Below, piece after piece: positions 20,656 through 31,084 of a DNA stretch of 64,000 bases; the stretch's first letter is position 1; each line of letters begins with the position of its first letter. Position numbers and translations under genes: made by a program. The DNA is from Bathynomus jamesi (taxonomy: Eukaryota; Arthropoda; Malacostraca; Isopoda; Cirolanidae), in assembly GCA_023014485.1 (NCBI GenBank), contig JAJOZX010003210.1:453908-517907 (forward strand). The letters are read 5' to 3'. Below the pieces are notes generated by a model. It did no database searches. It worked only from the letters and a program-made list of their open reading frames with translations, and was not told the origin of the DNA.

Positions 20656-20793
20656 ACGATCTTCCATATCCCAGGTTTGGTAGGAGTTTCCTGCTCGAAA
20701 ATCTTCACTAAATTCACACTGGCACTGTTTGATGAATACAGTTTTCACGTAAGTTCCCAGAACAAATGCATGCTGTTCTGAGCTTAACGCCAT
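20656..20793 (-). pseudogene. Mariner-like helix-turn-helix fragment
   Basis: The ATG at 20793 opens a 45-codon frame beginning MALSSEQHAFVLGTYVKTVF and continuing QCQCEFSEDF. This resembles the first helices of DUF4817-type mariner transposases ('MA.S.EQ.AF.V..Y..T.S....QR.F...F'). The frame ends before the rest of the DNA-binding domain and no catalytic part follows. A 27-bp palindrome lies 145 bp upstream and could be element-end sequence. Confidence 0.4.
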
Positions 20794-20936
20794 CTTCACA
20801 AGACTAAGCCTTACGTTTTCTATAGTAGTACAGCGGACAGTGGGAAAATCATGCATTTTTTGAATAAAGCATGCAACTTTCTGTGGCCTATCCATACACA
20901 TGTGAGAGTAATTCTCGAGGTAGGGCCCAAAGATTA

Positions 20937-20963
20937 TGGCCGCCATTTTGAAAATGGCGGCCA
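20937..20963. repeat. 27-bp near-perfect palindrome with two AAAATGGCGGCC half-sites
   Basis: The arms TGGCCGCCATTTT and AAAATGGCGGCCA pair perfectly around one central G. Each half resembles a YY1-type AANATGGCGGC site. It may equally be a decayed transposon terminus. No function can be read from the sequence alone. Confidence 0.8.
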
Positions 20964-21140
20964 TTAGTGAGAAAAATTAAAAAATCCCCACAAATGATCA
21001 AAACATTAAAGAAATTAATTTATGCATGTCTGAAAAAAGGCAGGAAACATTTAATTCTATAACTTGTTGTATCGCAGACGGACATACAACAGTTCATTTA
21101 ACAGAAGCTCTTGTAAAGCCATCGACTGGCTGTACATAGA

Positions 21141-21164
21141 GTGAGTGTGTGTGTGTGTGTGTGT
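21141..21164. repeat. (GT)n microsatellite
   Basis: About 11 GT units. Confidence 0.9.
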
Positions 21165-21374
21165 AATGTTAGAGACGGTACGAGTATGTTCGATGTAGGT
21201 TGATATTTTGTGATCCAATCCAATGATTTCAGTGATGTTTGTGTGTCGCTGTTGGTCATCGCGGTTGTCATTCATAAGCATACTACAAAATTCCACAAAA
21301 TATGAATATCATATACTATATAAGTTTAATTGTTGGAGTAGGTCCAACATTTTTACAGTGTGGATTTTATTATA

Positions 21375-21540
21375 TTATTATTGCATTATACATTATTAAT
21401 ATATATTATACATATATTATACAATACATTGCAATATATATTATTTATATATATTATACATATATTATACAATACATTGCATTATAAGTTATATTATTAT
21501 TATATTATTATTTGATTTATTATATATTAAATTTTAAATT
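21375..21540. repeat. AT-rich tandem repeat upstream of the coding block
   Basis: The string tatattatacatatattata followed by caatacattgca occurs twice, about 65 bp apart, within sequence that is nearly pure A/T. It ends just before a likely splice acceptor (tttgttttgtttcag, about 21563-21577). Confidence 0.8.
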
Positions 21541-21596
21541 GCAGTTGCAATTTAAAATTTGTTTTGTTTTGTTTCAGGTAAAATAGAAGACTAGCC

Positions 21597-24500
21597 ATGG
21601 AGAAGATACCTTGTTTTGTGGATCCTAGTATTCCTGCAGTAAAGAAGAAGAGGACACTCTGTTGGGAACTGTGTATCTTCTGTCAGCGAAGCACAACTAA
21701 ACCACTAACATGTCCTGCAAATAAAACACGAAGTGGAGAGGGTTACAAAACGGTTCATTAGTTGAAAACCTTACAAAAAACTGCGCAAAGTTTCATAAGA
21801 ATTGCCGTGCAAAATATACTAGTTATAAACTGAACAGACTGTTGGCAGCTAAAAATCGTTCATCAACAAGTAATGAAGCAGCAAATTCACCTGATCGTCA
21901 TTTTACAAGATCACAATACGAAACGTATAACTTTACAAACCGGTGTTTCTTTTTTGATAAAAAAGAAACGGGAGCATCACTCCTTCATAAAGTGACGACT
22001 AAGGCAGTGTCTGACAAGATTCGTACATTTGCAACTGCACTTCAGGATCAGAATATTCTGGCTAAAATGAGTGAAGGTGATGTCATTGCGATAGAGGCTC
22101 AATACCACATGACATGCCTGAATAGGTTCTACAATAAGAAGCGCTCATTGGATAGGGCACAAGCAAATCTTTCCAACACCAACAAAGAAATCTTTGCTAT
22201 TGCACTGGCAGAGTTAGTGTCATACGCTGAGGACAAAATTGTAGACAGTGAAGTGATACCAGTTTTTAAATTGAGACATTTGTTTGAACTCTTTGAAAAG
22301 TGCTTGGAACAACTGACAGGAGAAAAGCAAACTGCTCACTCAACTCGTATCAAAGATATAATACTTGAACAAATTCCAGAATTGACTGCTTACAGCAAAG
22401 GCCGTGATGTGCTGATAACTGTCAAAGAGGGTATGGGCGATGCAATACATAAAGCCTGTGAGGTGGATGCTGAAAATGATATAATGAATGCAGCACGACT
22501 TGCAAAAAAGATACAATCAATCACTCTGAATATGCAATCACATTTCAGTGGCAAACTTGATGAAACATCCCAAGAACAAAGTGTTCCCCACATTTTGTTA
22601 GCATTAATGAAAATGTTTTTGTATGGTCCAAATAGTCAGCAGCAGTCCGATAACAATGCCAGACAAGAGGCGCTAACAATGGTACAACTAGTCTGCTACA
22701 ATATGGTCAAGAATGTTCCTTGTGGTGATGTTGTACGTCATCAACGGTCTCAAGAAACACCTTTCCCTATTTATATGTCAATGATGTTGCACTCCAAAAC
22801 AAGGAAAAGGAACTAGTGGACAAGGTACATAGTTTTGGAATAGGGATATCATATGACCGGGTCTTGCAAATTTCGTCCGACCTAACGAAGTCTGCTTGTG
22901 ACTATTATGAAGAAATAGTTGTTGTGTGCTCTCAGAGTCTTCGTGGAGGAATATTTACAACAGGGGCTGTTGATAACATCGATCACAACCCCTCATCCAC
23001 AACAGCAATTGAGTCTTTCCACGGGACAGCCATATCACTTCAACAACATGAAATGTCAGGTGAAAATGGAACTGACAGGACACAAACTACAAGTAATAGC
23101 AAATCATCTACTAAGAAAGTAGCAAATCTGCCTCAGAAATACACACAAATCATACCATTGTTTCAAAATCAACCACGGCTCACCTCCATTCCAAAGTATG
23201 ATCAGCCTGTGACTCTAAGTCATGTCGAATGCAGTTGTTCGCTGCAGTTAGTGATAACTGGCTTCAACATGTTGAACGGGAGACCACAAAAGAGTCTTTA
23301 GAATCAGCTGAGTACATTTCATGGGGAACTTTTCATGGCAGTACAAGTTATAAAGAAAAAGTGGATACGCACACAACAAAGTGTGTATTACTCCCTATGT
23401 TTCCTGATGTAGCACATTCAGCTGCTATGATAAGACATGCAATGGGAGTAATATCAGAGGCAATCAACCATCTAAATCCTGGACAAACGCCAGTAGCTAC
23501 ATGTGATACCCCCTTATATGCGATCGCTAAACGTATACAATGGACATTCCCAGACACATTTGGAGAGGACAAATATGTTGTCATGATGGGAGGTCTTCAT
23601 CTGGAGAAGGATATAATGAGTGTGCTTGGAGATATACTTGATGGGAGCGGATGGGTTGAAGCTCTCATTGAAGCTGGCATCACATCATCTGGTAGAGCAG
23701 ACTCATACCTTCATGCGTCTCACATAACAAGAACAAGATATGCACATCAAGTGACAGTGTGTGCATTGTACCGTTTAAATAAGCAAGCCTATACACAGTA
23801 TGTTGACGAGTATGATGGATGGAAGCGATGGAGGCAACAAACCTCTTGCTTTTGAGGAGTGGTGTGAAAATTAGTGTGAAATGGTTCCACAGTTTGCATT
23901 TTGGAGAACAGTCATGGAGCTAGAAGATTCACTTCTGGATTTCTTGACAGCTATCCGTAGTTCCAATTTTGGGTTGTATGTAAAACCTCTGACACGAATT
24001 GCACCTTGGTTCTTTTCCTTTAATTACACCAACTACGCCAGATGGCTTCCTGTGCATCTACGAGACATAGCAAATTTGCCAAGATTACATCCCAAGATAC
24101 AATCTGAATTTAGCGTTGGGAAATTCACATCTAACATTAGCGGGAGAATATTTTCAGCGATGGCATTGGACCAAGCACATGAACAGTGCAATGCACATGT
24201 GAAAGGGGATGGAGGTGCTATTTAACGGAGAACCCAGATGCATTGAGAAGATGGATGGTGGCAGGACCTGAAGTAGCGCGGCTGATACATGGTTTTGAAA
24301 CAGGATTTCAGAAAAAAAAGTGAATCTTCAACACAGCACCATGAATGCAAATCCAGCGTACAAGTTTCTTTCTTTAAACACGTCAAGGCTTTGATACATA
24401 CAATTGACAATTTGGGCAACCCTTTTGAAGAAACCAGTCAGGACCTCATAAACATTCATAATGAGGTAGTAGGTTCACAAACAGCGCTTATGGACTTAGC

Positions 24501-25570
24501 AGAACTCCGAGCACATGGAATGCATCAGTTTAAGGACTACGTGCACCAACGACTTGAAGAGCAAACTGTTCCGAGTCAGGAGTGAAGCGAAATCAGTTGA
24601 AATTATTTGAGACCCAAAAGCCAGTGCAAAACAAAGACAGCTTACAAATGAGATCAATAAAAAATGAGGCCAGTTTATTTTCAAAACTGTACATTGGCTG
24701 TCAACATTGAGGTGCTGACTTGGATGATTTCTTCAGACATGAGAATCACCCATTTCCTCCATCACTATCAGAATATGGGCACCTAAGAAAAACTAAAAAA
24801 TCAGATCTCCTGCAATGCTTCGAAAATTTGGCAGATTATCCCAATGAAAAGCCTGCAGCGTCATGTGTCATACTTGATGGACCAGCTACAGCTCATATGC
24901 TACCTCCTGGAGAAGAAAAGACATTTGATGATTATTGTGAGAAGTTTGTGAATACAATTCTTCGGGAATGGGATGATGTTAAACGAATTGATGTTATCTG
25001 GGATGACTATCGCTCGGACAGTTTAAAGGCAGTTACTCGAATGTCTAGAGGTGCTGGCATTAGGCCTATTCCAAGAAACTGGAAATTTTTTTTGTCAAAC
25101 AATGACAACAAAAGTGAGCTATTCGATCCACTTGCAGATAAATTTACAACTCGCCTTGGCAAAGAGATCGTAACTACAAAAGGAAAAGAAATAAGATGCA
25201 ATAGACCTATGTGTATTCATGAGGAACTGCAACCATGTAGTCAAGAAGAGGCAGATACTAGAATTTTGTTACATGCGAAAGATGCCAGCCAAGATGGACG
25301 CAAGTCAATTGTCATTCGGATTTCGGACAGTAGACACTGATGTCGTGGTGCTAGCATTGTCATGTTTCAATGATCTCCAAGCTGATTTCTTGTGGATTTC
25401 ATTTGGTGTAGGAAAGAATTTGCATTACATTCCAGTACATTTACTTTTCAGTGTACTTGGTGCAGATAAAGCATTGGCTCTGCCATTCTTCTATGCGTTC
25501 ACTGGAAGTGATAAGACATCCTCGTTTGCAGGTTACGGGAAAAAGTCTGCATGGGAAACATTTAACAGTC
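21597..25570 (+). pseudogene. Frameshifted copy of a widespread multicopy metazoan gene family of unknown function
   Basis: An ATG at 21597, 20 bases after a splice-acceptor-like sequence, starts MEKIPCFVDPS and a Cys pair (CIFCQRS). The protein then runs through a chain of frames: a break near 21760; 21842-22815 (YHMTCLNRFYNKKRS; TPFPIYMSMMLHSKTRKR); about 22816-23230 (FTTGAVDNIDHNPSSTTA, SFHGTAISLQQH); 23229-23855 (GQTPVATCDTPLYAIAKRIQ, GRADSYLHASHITRTR); 23881-24225 (NYARWLPVHLRDIANL, DQAHEQCNAHVKGDGGA); 24230-24720 (DLDDFF); 24720-25340 (CVILDGPATAHMLPPG, CSQEEADTRILLHAKD); 25310-25570 (TVDTDVVVLA, FTGSDKTSSFAGYGKK). At least five single-base shifts interrupt about 1,200 residues. From memory the family is abundant in corals, molluscs, fish and arthropods and is annotated only as uncharacterised. 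Its C-terminal aspartates (VDTDVVVLA) suggest a PIN/nuclease-like fold, a guess. A CR1 fragment truncates it near 25575. Confidence 0.7.
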
Positions 25571-25577
25571 TTCGCCT

Positions 25578-26662
25578 TCACTTCCTGCACAGGCAGACAT
25601 ACACCTCAGTGTTCTCATGGGAACGATTGGCCTTCGCCAAAGTGATGTCACGACTGAACCACTTGGGCTGCGTTGAAGTTGGGGTGACCAGTTTTGAGGG
25701 TATGGCAGCAGACTGCAGCACCATAAACTGGTCCCGGAATGCACTCCACACTTCCTCAACATCGCCGCCGACCTCTAACCCCATCTCACCTACGCTATCC
25801 CGGAGGCTAACAAAGTCCGGCCGCCGGAGATCCAGCTTACTGCCTCTCGCGTTACTGCGCTTCACCCGAGGGACGCACACACAGAACCTAATCAGACCGT
25901 GATCACTCCCGCCCAACGATTCGTCAACGGTGAGGCCAGTGACGAAGTTGTCTTCGGTCGTGCATACTAAGTCTAGAACGCTTCCGCCTCCTGTAGGCCC
26001 ATTGACCCACTGAGTGAGGAAGTTCTCATCAGCAAAGTCAACTAGCCTCCTCCCATCGGCATCAGCAGTCCTGTCTTCCCAGTTTATGCCGCGACAGTTG
26101 AAGTCTCCTAAAACTACACACACCCTGTCCCCTAGCAGGCTACGGAGTTCGGTGTACAGGGCTGTATCCTCCTCAAGGAGGAGATGCGGAAGTCTGTACA
26201 CCAAGATTAACCTATAGTTCGTCCCCCTCACGTTCATATCGACGCCAAGCAGCTCCCGTTCCGATCGGAATTGGCAGTGAACTGGACTCAACGTGTCCCT
26301 CACGTATATTACTACCCCTCCCCCCTCCCACGGGTGCGGTCTTTGTGAAACATTCTATACCCAGGAATCTCGAACTCCCCAACGTAGTCCCTACGATCAG
26401 TATGAATCCAGGACTCGGTGATAGCAACGATATCCTGGTATTCTAATGCCAAGAGCGCCCGTAGCTCGCAAAACTTATTCCTAATCGACCTAGCATTAAA
26501 AAGCACTGCACGGAGGGAGCTTTCCCTCTTTTGACCGCCCCCTAGCACGACCCTTTTCCCGAACAGCCAGGGATGTCGGGAGTTGAAGAGCCCCTCACCA
26601 ACGAAAGGGCAACTTCCGCAGGAGGCTGAGCCCCCTCCAGCGGGGAAGGAGGATCACCCACC
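25578..26662 (-). pseudogene. CR1 LINE ORF2, endonuclease part (continues at 28888-29030)
   Basis: Reading leftward from 26662: a proline-rich lead-in, then AVLFNARSIRNKFCELRALL, DIVAITESWIHTDRRDYVGE and GYRMFHKDRTRGRGEG. After a frame break near 26310 come LILVYRLPHLLLEEDTALYT, VVLGDFNCRGINWEDR, SLGGSDHGLIRFCV and WSAFRDQF up to about 25610. These are the successive APE-type endonuclease blocks of CR1. The reverse transcriptase is missing at the left junction. Family A copy 2 is inserted to the right, and the 5' sequence resumes beyond it. The minus orientation is opposite to the CR1 reverse transcriptase fragment at 29-30.4 kb, so the two are separate insertions. Confidence 0.85.
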
Positions 26663-26668
26663 TGTACA

Positions 26669-27040
26669 ATTTAGGGTGGCCCACTTTTCAATTTTTTTGA
26701 AAAGTATAGGTGATCGTGGTTTTTCCCATTATTTGGCACTATACTAGCACATTGGTACCATTTTTACAAAAATTGATCAATATTTAGGGGTCTCGCATCG
26801 ACCTTGAAATTACGATTTTTTTTTTAAAAATGCATACTTTTTAACTTTTACTGAATCAAGATAAATCATTAAGTAGGGATGTTTTCTGAATCCTCTTAAT
26901 GAGAGAAGTCGTTTGGTGTGCCTGCCAATGTCATACGACTAACGGTTTAAAGGTTGTGCCTGTATACAGGTAATACCAATGTGCTAGTATAGTGCCAAAT
27001 AATGGGAAAAACCACGATCACCTATACTTTTCAAAAAATG
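26669..27040. repeat. Family A copy 2, left end is itself a palindrome
   Basis: 'tttttttgaaaagtataggtgatcgtgg...' at about 26692-26760 is the reverse complement of about 26968-27039 ('taccaatgtgctagtatagtgcc...cctatacttttcaaaaaa'). The loop between them holds 'ggggtctcgcatcgaccttg', shared with copy 1. The left end alone can therefore fold into a stem of about 70 bp. Confidence 0.9.
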
Positions 27041-27178
27041 AGTCACCATACCCGGGAGGAATGTATAATGTATATAGGTAATTAGAAAATGCACTATCCT
27101 GTGCCAGGTACCTAACCTATTTATTTTTTTGCAGATCATAACATTTTGAAATTCTGTCTGAGTTCCTCATCCTTTGTC

Positions 27179-28455
27179 ATGGACAAATCGATGGCAACCA
27201 TAACTGGAAGAACTCTTGAAGCTACAAATAGAGAGTCATCAAAAGGAAAGGCGAAAATAACATCGCTACCTTCTCTAAGATCGGCCTTGGAAATTTTTTA
27301 GTTGGCCAACCGTCGTCCTCCATCAGTGGTAGCAAATTGCCAACAACACGGCAGGTTTTGCAATACTTCTTCAGTGTTATCCAGTACACTGCTAACAGGA
27401 AAGACGCATTCAAAGAAACCGTAAACAACGTCTTAAAGTTTTGGAACATGGCCCGCATTAAAACAATCACAAAGCTCAACTGCGAACGGAAGCTAGAGGC
27501 ATTGTGGAAAGAGTGGCACTTACTCCAAAAGAGCAGAAAACGAGAAACTGACGCCGGAGGAAAACGGCAGAAGTTTTCGGACAGTGTGGACAAGCTGTGG
27601 GATATCGGAGCATCTGACGCTGTCGAAGATATAAAGAAGAATCGACTGCTGTCCGACAAGGACAAGAAAGAAGACACTGACTTCTACCTCGATCAACGTG
27701 GTCCTCGGGTGGCAACGATGAGCGGGAACGATAAAGTTTTCGCTGTAAAAAGAAAGCTACAGGAAGGAAGAAAACGTCCTCGCCAGGAGCCGCAAACCTC
27801 AAAGTGTGCATACGAAACCGGAGATGAGGCCATGGAGAATGATGATACTGGCATGTCAGGAGAGTCGGAGACAGAACTAGCGTTCCCCCTGCCGAAAGAG
27901 CCAAGTGTATCTGTCAATCTTCCTCGCCGCATCCTTAATGCACCTGCTGTCATGGAAGTGGCTGATCGTTTCCGCATGTCCAATAATCAGGTGCGTATTG
28001 TATAGTATTCATCGATAGCGTCAGTTTTAAAGTGTCCCGTAACCCACATGTATTCTTGACAGTTTCCTTTCCACTTTCCATTCTCTACATAGGTAGTAAG
28101 CATTGTGGCTGCTATCACACGTTCGGCGGATCCACCAGCAGACCTCAATCAGTTCAGCATCTCGAAAGAAACGGCTCGCCGGGGAAGAGTGTCACATCGC
28201 CGTGAAGTGGCGACGGCTGTGAAGGACTCCTTCACGCCACCGAGGCAGGTCAGTTGATTAAGTTTTCATAGCTATCAATTTAGTAATGAGATTCATAAAG
28301 CATAATGTCAATTAAAAAGAGAACTGAATGTGAACAAAAATAGGTTACTTTACAACCATGAAATTAAAATATATGGCATGTGTTTCAGAACTTCCTTGGA
28401 ACGGCGGAGCACCGCCAAGCAATTCTCATCTCCGGGGCTCCTCATTGCACAGATT
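27179..28455 (+). pseudogene. Family A transposase gene, 5' exons only
   Basis: The ATG at 27179 follows an acceptor (ttatttttttgcag, ending 27134). The first exon carries RTLEATNRESSKGK, a frame break near 27300, LPTTRQVLQYFFSVIQY, FWNMARIKTITKLNCERK and RRILNAPAVMEVADRFRMSN, and ends at CAG|GTGCGT (about 27990). The next exon (28093 to about 28249; RSADPPADLNQFSISKETAR) has lost about 30 bases that in copy 1 encode AVVHWDGK, taking the first putative catalytic aspartate with them. The next exon starts after tgtgtttcag at 28389 (AEHRQAILISGAPHCT) and is cut at about 28455, where the fold-back right end begins. The exon boundaries agree with copy 1, so the introns are ancestral to the family. 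Confidence 0.8.
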
Positions 28456-28498
28456 GTTTAAGTTATTGTTTCTTTCTTCCTTATTTTTCTGCTATTTG

Positions 28499-28881
28499 CT
28501 GATTTTTTTGAAAAGTATAGGTGATCGTGGTTTTTGCCATTATTCGGCACTATACTAGCACATTGGTATTACCTGTATACAAGCACAACTTTTAAACCGT
28601 TAGTCGTATGACATTGGAAGGCACACCAAACGACTTCTCTCATCAAGAGGATTCAGAAAACATCCCTACTTAATGATTTATCTTGATTCAGTAAAAGTTA
28701 AAAAGTACGCATTTTTAAAAAAAAAACTCGTAATTTCAAGGTTGATGCGTGACCCCTAAATACTGTATTGATCAATTTTTGTAAAAATGGTACCAATGTG
28801 CTAGTATAGTACCAAATAATGGGAAAAACTACGATAACCTATACTTTTTAAAAAAAATTGAAAAGTGGGCCACCCTACCGG
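28499..28881. repeat. Family A copy 2, right end is itself a palindrome
   Basis: About 28499-28570 ('gatttttttgaaaagtatag...') is the reverse complement of about 28789-28860 ('ggtaccaatgtgctagtata...cctatactttttaaaaaaaattg'). The whole block is in turn an inverted copy of the left end. Four related inverted segments thus frame this element. Confidence 0.9.
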
Positions 28882-28887
28882 TGTACA

Positions 28888-29030
28888 TGGACGCACCCTT
28901 CAGTTGAAGGTACGTCCGCCACCGGCTCAAGATCATCTCTCCCCGGTGGGGGCCCATCATCAATCTCCGGGCTCGACCTCACCATACGGTATAGGTGCCG
29001 GTCGAGCAGCGTGCCTAGCACACCTTTACC
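28888..29030 (-). pseudogene. 5' continuation of the CR1 fragment at 25.6-26.7 kb
   Basis: On the minus strand this piece is open and proline-rich, and it joins the fragment left of the family A insertion when the insertion is removed. It represents the region upstream of the endonuclease. It ends where the plus-strand CR1 reverse transcriptase fragment begins near 29033. Confidence 0.6.
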
Positions 29031-29032
29031 GT

Positions 29033-30387
29033 TGACATTGAAGACTTCAAATTAGCTAACGTCACCCCCATTTTTAAAAAAGGCGACCGCACAGTAGCTA
29101 GCAATTATAGGCCCATTAGCTTAACGTCAATTGTCGGTAAACTATTGGAATCCGTAGTTAGGGATCGTCTCATCGATCACTTAGAAAGTCGAGATTTGAT
29201 TAATAGTAGTCAGCATGGGTTTCGACGCCATAGATCTTGTTTAACTAATTTGTTAGAATTTTATAACGAAATAGTGCGCGAATACGATAGGCATAGAGCG
29301 GGTGACGTTATTTATATAGATTTTAAAAAGGCGTTCGATACAGTTCCACATAGAAGATTAATTGCGAAGGTTAAAGCGCACGGTATACGCGGTCAGGTAG
29401 CTAACTGGTTAAAGGAATGGCTTCCTGCTAGGAAACAGAGGGTCGTTGTTAATGGTAGTGAATCGGGGTGGTTGGATGTAGGTAGCGATGTCCCACAGGG
29501 TTCAGTGTTAGGCCCATTGCTATTCGTGATTTACATTAACGACATAGATGTAGGATTGACTAGTAATGTGTCAAAATTCGCGGACGATACTAAAATAGGC
29601 GGTAAGGTTGTTAACGAGGACGATAGAAATAGGCTCCAAGACGATGTAAATAGAATTATGGAGTGGACGGATAAGTGGCAGATGCAATTTAACGTAGACA
29701 AATGTAAAGTTTTGCATATAGGTTTTCGTAGCAACAATTGCATGTACACGATGGATGATAGAGAGTTAGCGAGCGTTGACGAGGAAGTAGATTTAGGCGT
29801 ACGCGTATCTAAGGATTTAAAAGTTAGGAACCAGTGCCTGGAGACTTGCGTAAAAGCTAATAAGATGTTAGGCTTCATAGCGCGTAATTTCGAATTTAAA
29901 TCGAAGGATATTATATTGCCCCTTTACAAGTCCCTAGTCAGGCCTCATTTAGAATATGCCGTTCAGTTTTGGTGCCCGTATTTGTGTGAGGATATTGATA
30001 GGTTAGAAAGGGTTCAGCGTCGTGCCACGAAACTAATTCCGTCATTGCGCAACAAGCCTTATGAAGATAGGATTAAAGAGTTAGACTTGCATTCACTCGA
30101 AACTAGGAGATTAAGGGGGGGGGGAGCTTATTGACGCTTTCAAAATCGTTAATAACATCGATAACGTAAATTTTGACAAACTGTTCACTTTCGATAATAG
30201 CAATACTCGTAATAACGGATTTAAGTTGCGTGGCAGACGTTTCATTACTAATATCGCTAAAAACTTCTTTACGTTTAAAGTAATTGACAAATGGAATAAT
30301 CTTCCCGCGTCCATCGTGAACTCTACCAGCGTTAATGTGTTTAAAAACCGTCTAGATAGGCGTTTTAAAAATATTAACGTTATTTAA
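29033..30387 (+). pseudogene. CR1 LINE reverse transcriptase fragment with G-run frameshift
   Basis: The fragment starts mid-domain at FKLANVTPIFKKGDRTVASN, then NYRPISLTSIVGKLLESVVR, QHGFRRHRSCLTNLLEF, IYIDFKKAFDTVPHRR, DVPQGSVLGPLL and the catalytic KFADDTKIGG. It continues into the C-terminal RRATKLIPSLRNKPYEDRIK block. The frame is open from 29033 to 30134 and shifts in a run of ten Gs at 30114-30123; the expected C-terminus follows in another frame (LIDAFKIVNN to the stop near 30387). The endonuclease and first reverse transcriptase block are missing by 5' truncation. It differs from the CR1 at 7-9.7 kb throughout but has the same architecture. Confidence 0.9.
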
Positions 30388-31084
30388 AATAAAAAAACAA
30401 TTGGCAACAGGAGCTATAGGGGTGGTAATCGGGGATGAGTCTGTTGACGTTTAATGCCAGCTTGTGACATTGCCAGCGTTGATATGGCGTGTGTATGCAG
30501 CAAAAAAAAAAAAAAAGTTAGACTAACACGAACTTAGTTGTAGCTTGTTGAGTAAATTAACCTACTTTGTTATTCTTTATACTTATCTTATCTAATCTAG
30601 GAGCTCATTATTAAATATACAACCAGTAATTCAATTATTTATAGTTGTTTCTTAGATGTAATCATAGCATATGATTATTTAAAACTTATTAAAAAATTTA
30701 AGAATAGTTTAAGGATAGGTAAGACAGGTGATAGGTGAGATAGGTGAGATGCTACGTACATACTGATTTATTAAAATTTGACTATACCTACCAGTCTTTT
30801 ACGTTTAATATGAGGAATGGTGTCCGGTTGTTTTGGTTTCCTCTGCGGGTTGAGGACAGGTTCCTTGCTCCCACCTTTGCTGCTCAATATGTATAATAAT
30901 GAGTTAAATGCTTCACTCAATAGATAACATGAGATGGAAGGAATTATTATATATATCAAGAGATGACTGATGCACGAGAACGTTGTTCCCTGCATATGCA
31001 TACCACACGAAGGCTGCTCCAGTGGTACGATACAAACTAATCCATAAAATTAAGAGACGAATCATCCATGGTTTAGAATTTAAT
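30388..31084. other. CR1 3' untranslated tail and unassigned sequence
   Basis: The first few hundred bases are probably CR1 3' sequence, including an A-run at 30502-30515. A short 'gataggtgagata' repetition lies near 30730-30750. No gene is seen. Confidence 0.4.

Larger units (their letters stand above)
26669..28881 (+). mobile_element. Family A DNA transposon, copy 2 (2.2 kb, internally deleted)
   Basis: The left end is ATTTAGGGTGGCCCAC at 26669; the right end is gtgggccaccctaccgg at 28881. TGTACA lies on both sides (26663-26668 and 28882-28887). The flanking CR1 sequence reads through if the element and one TGTACA are removed, which fixes the duplication at 6 bp. The element carries the first part of the family A gene on the plus strand and has lost the rest. 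Its ends differ from copy 1 in being compound fold-back structures. Confidence 0.9.
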
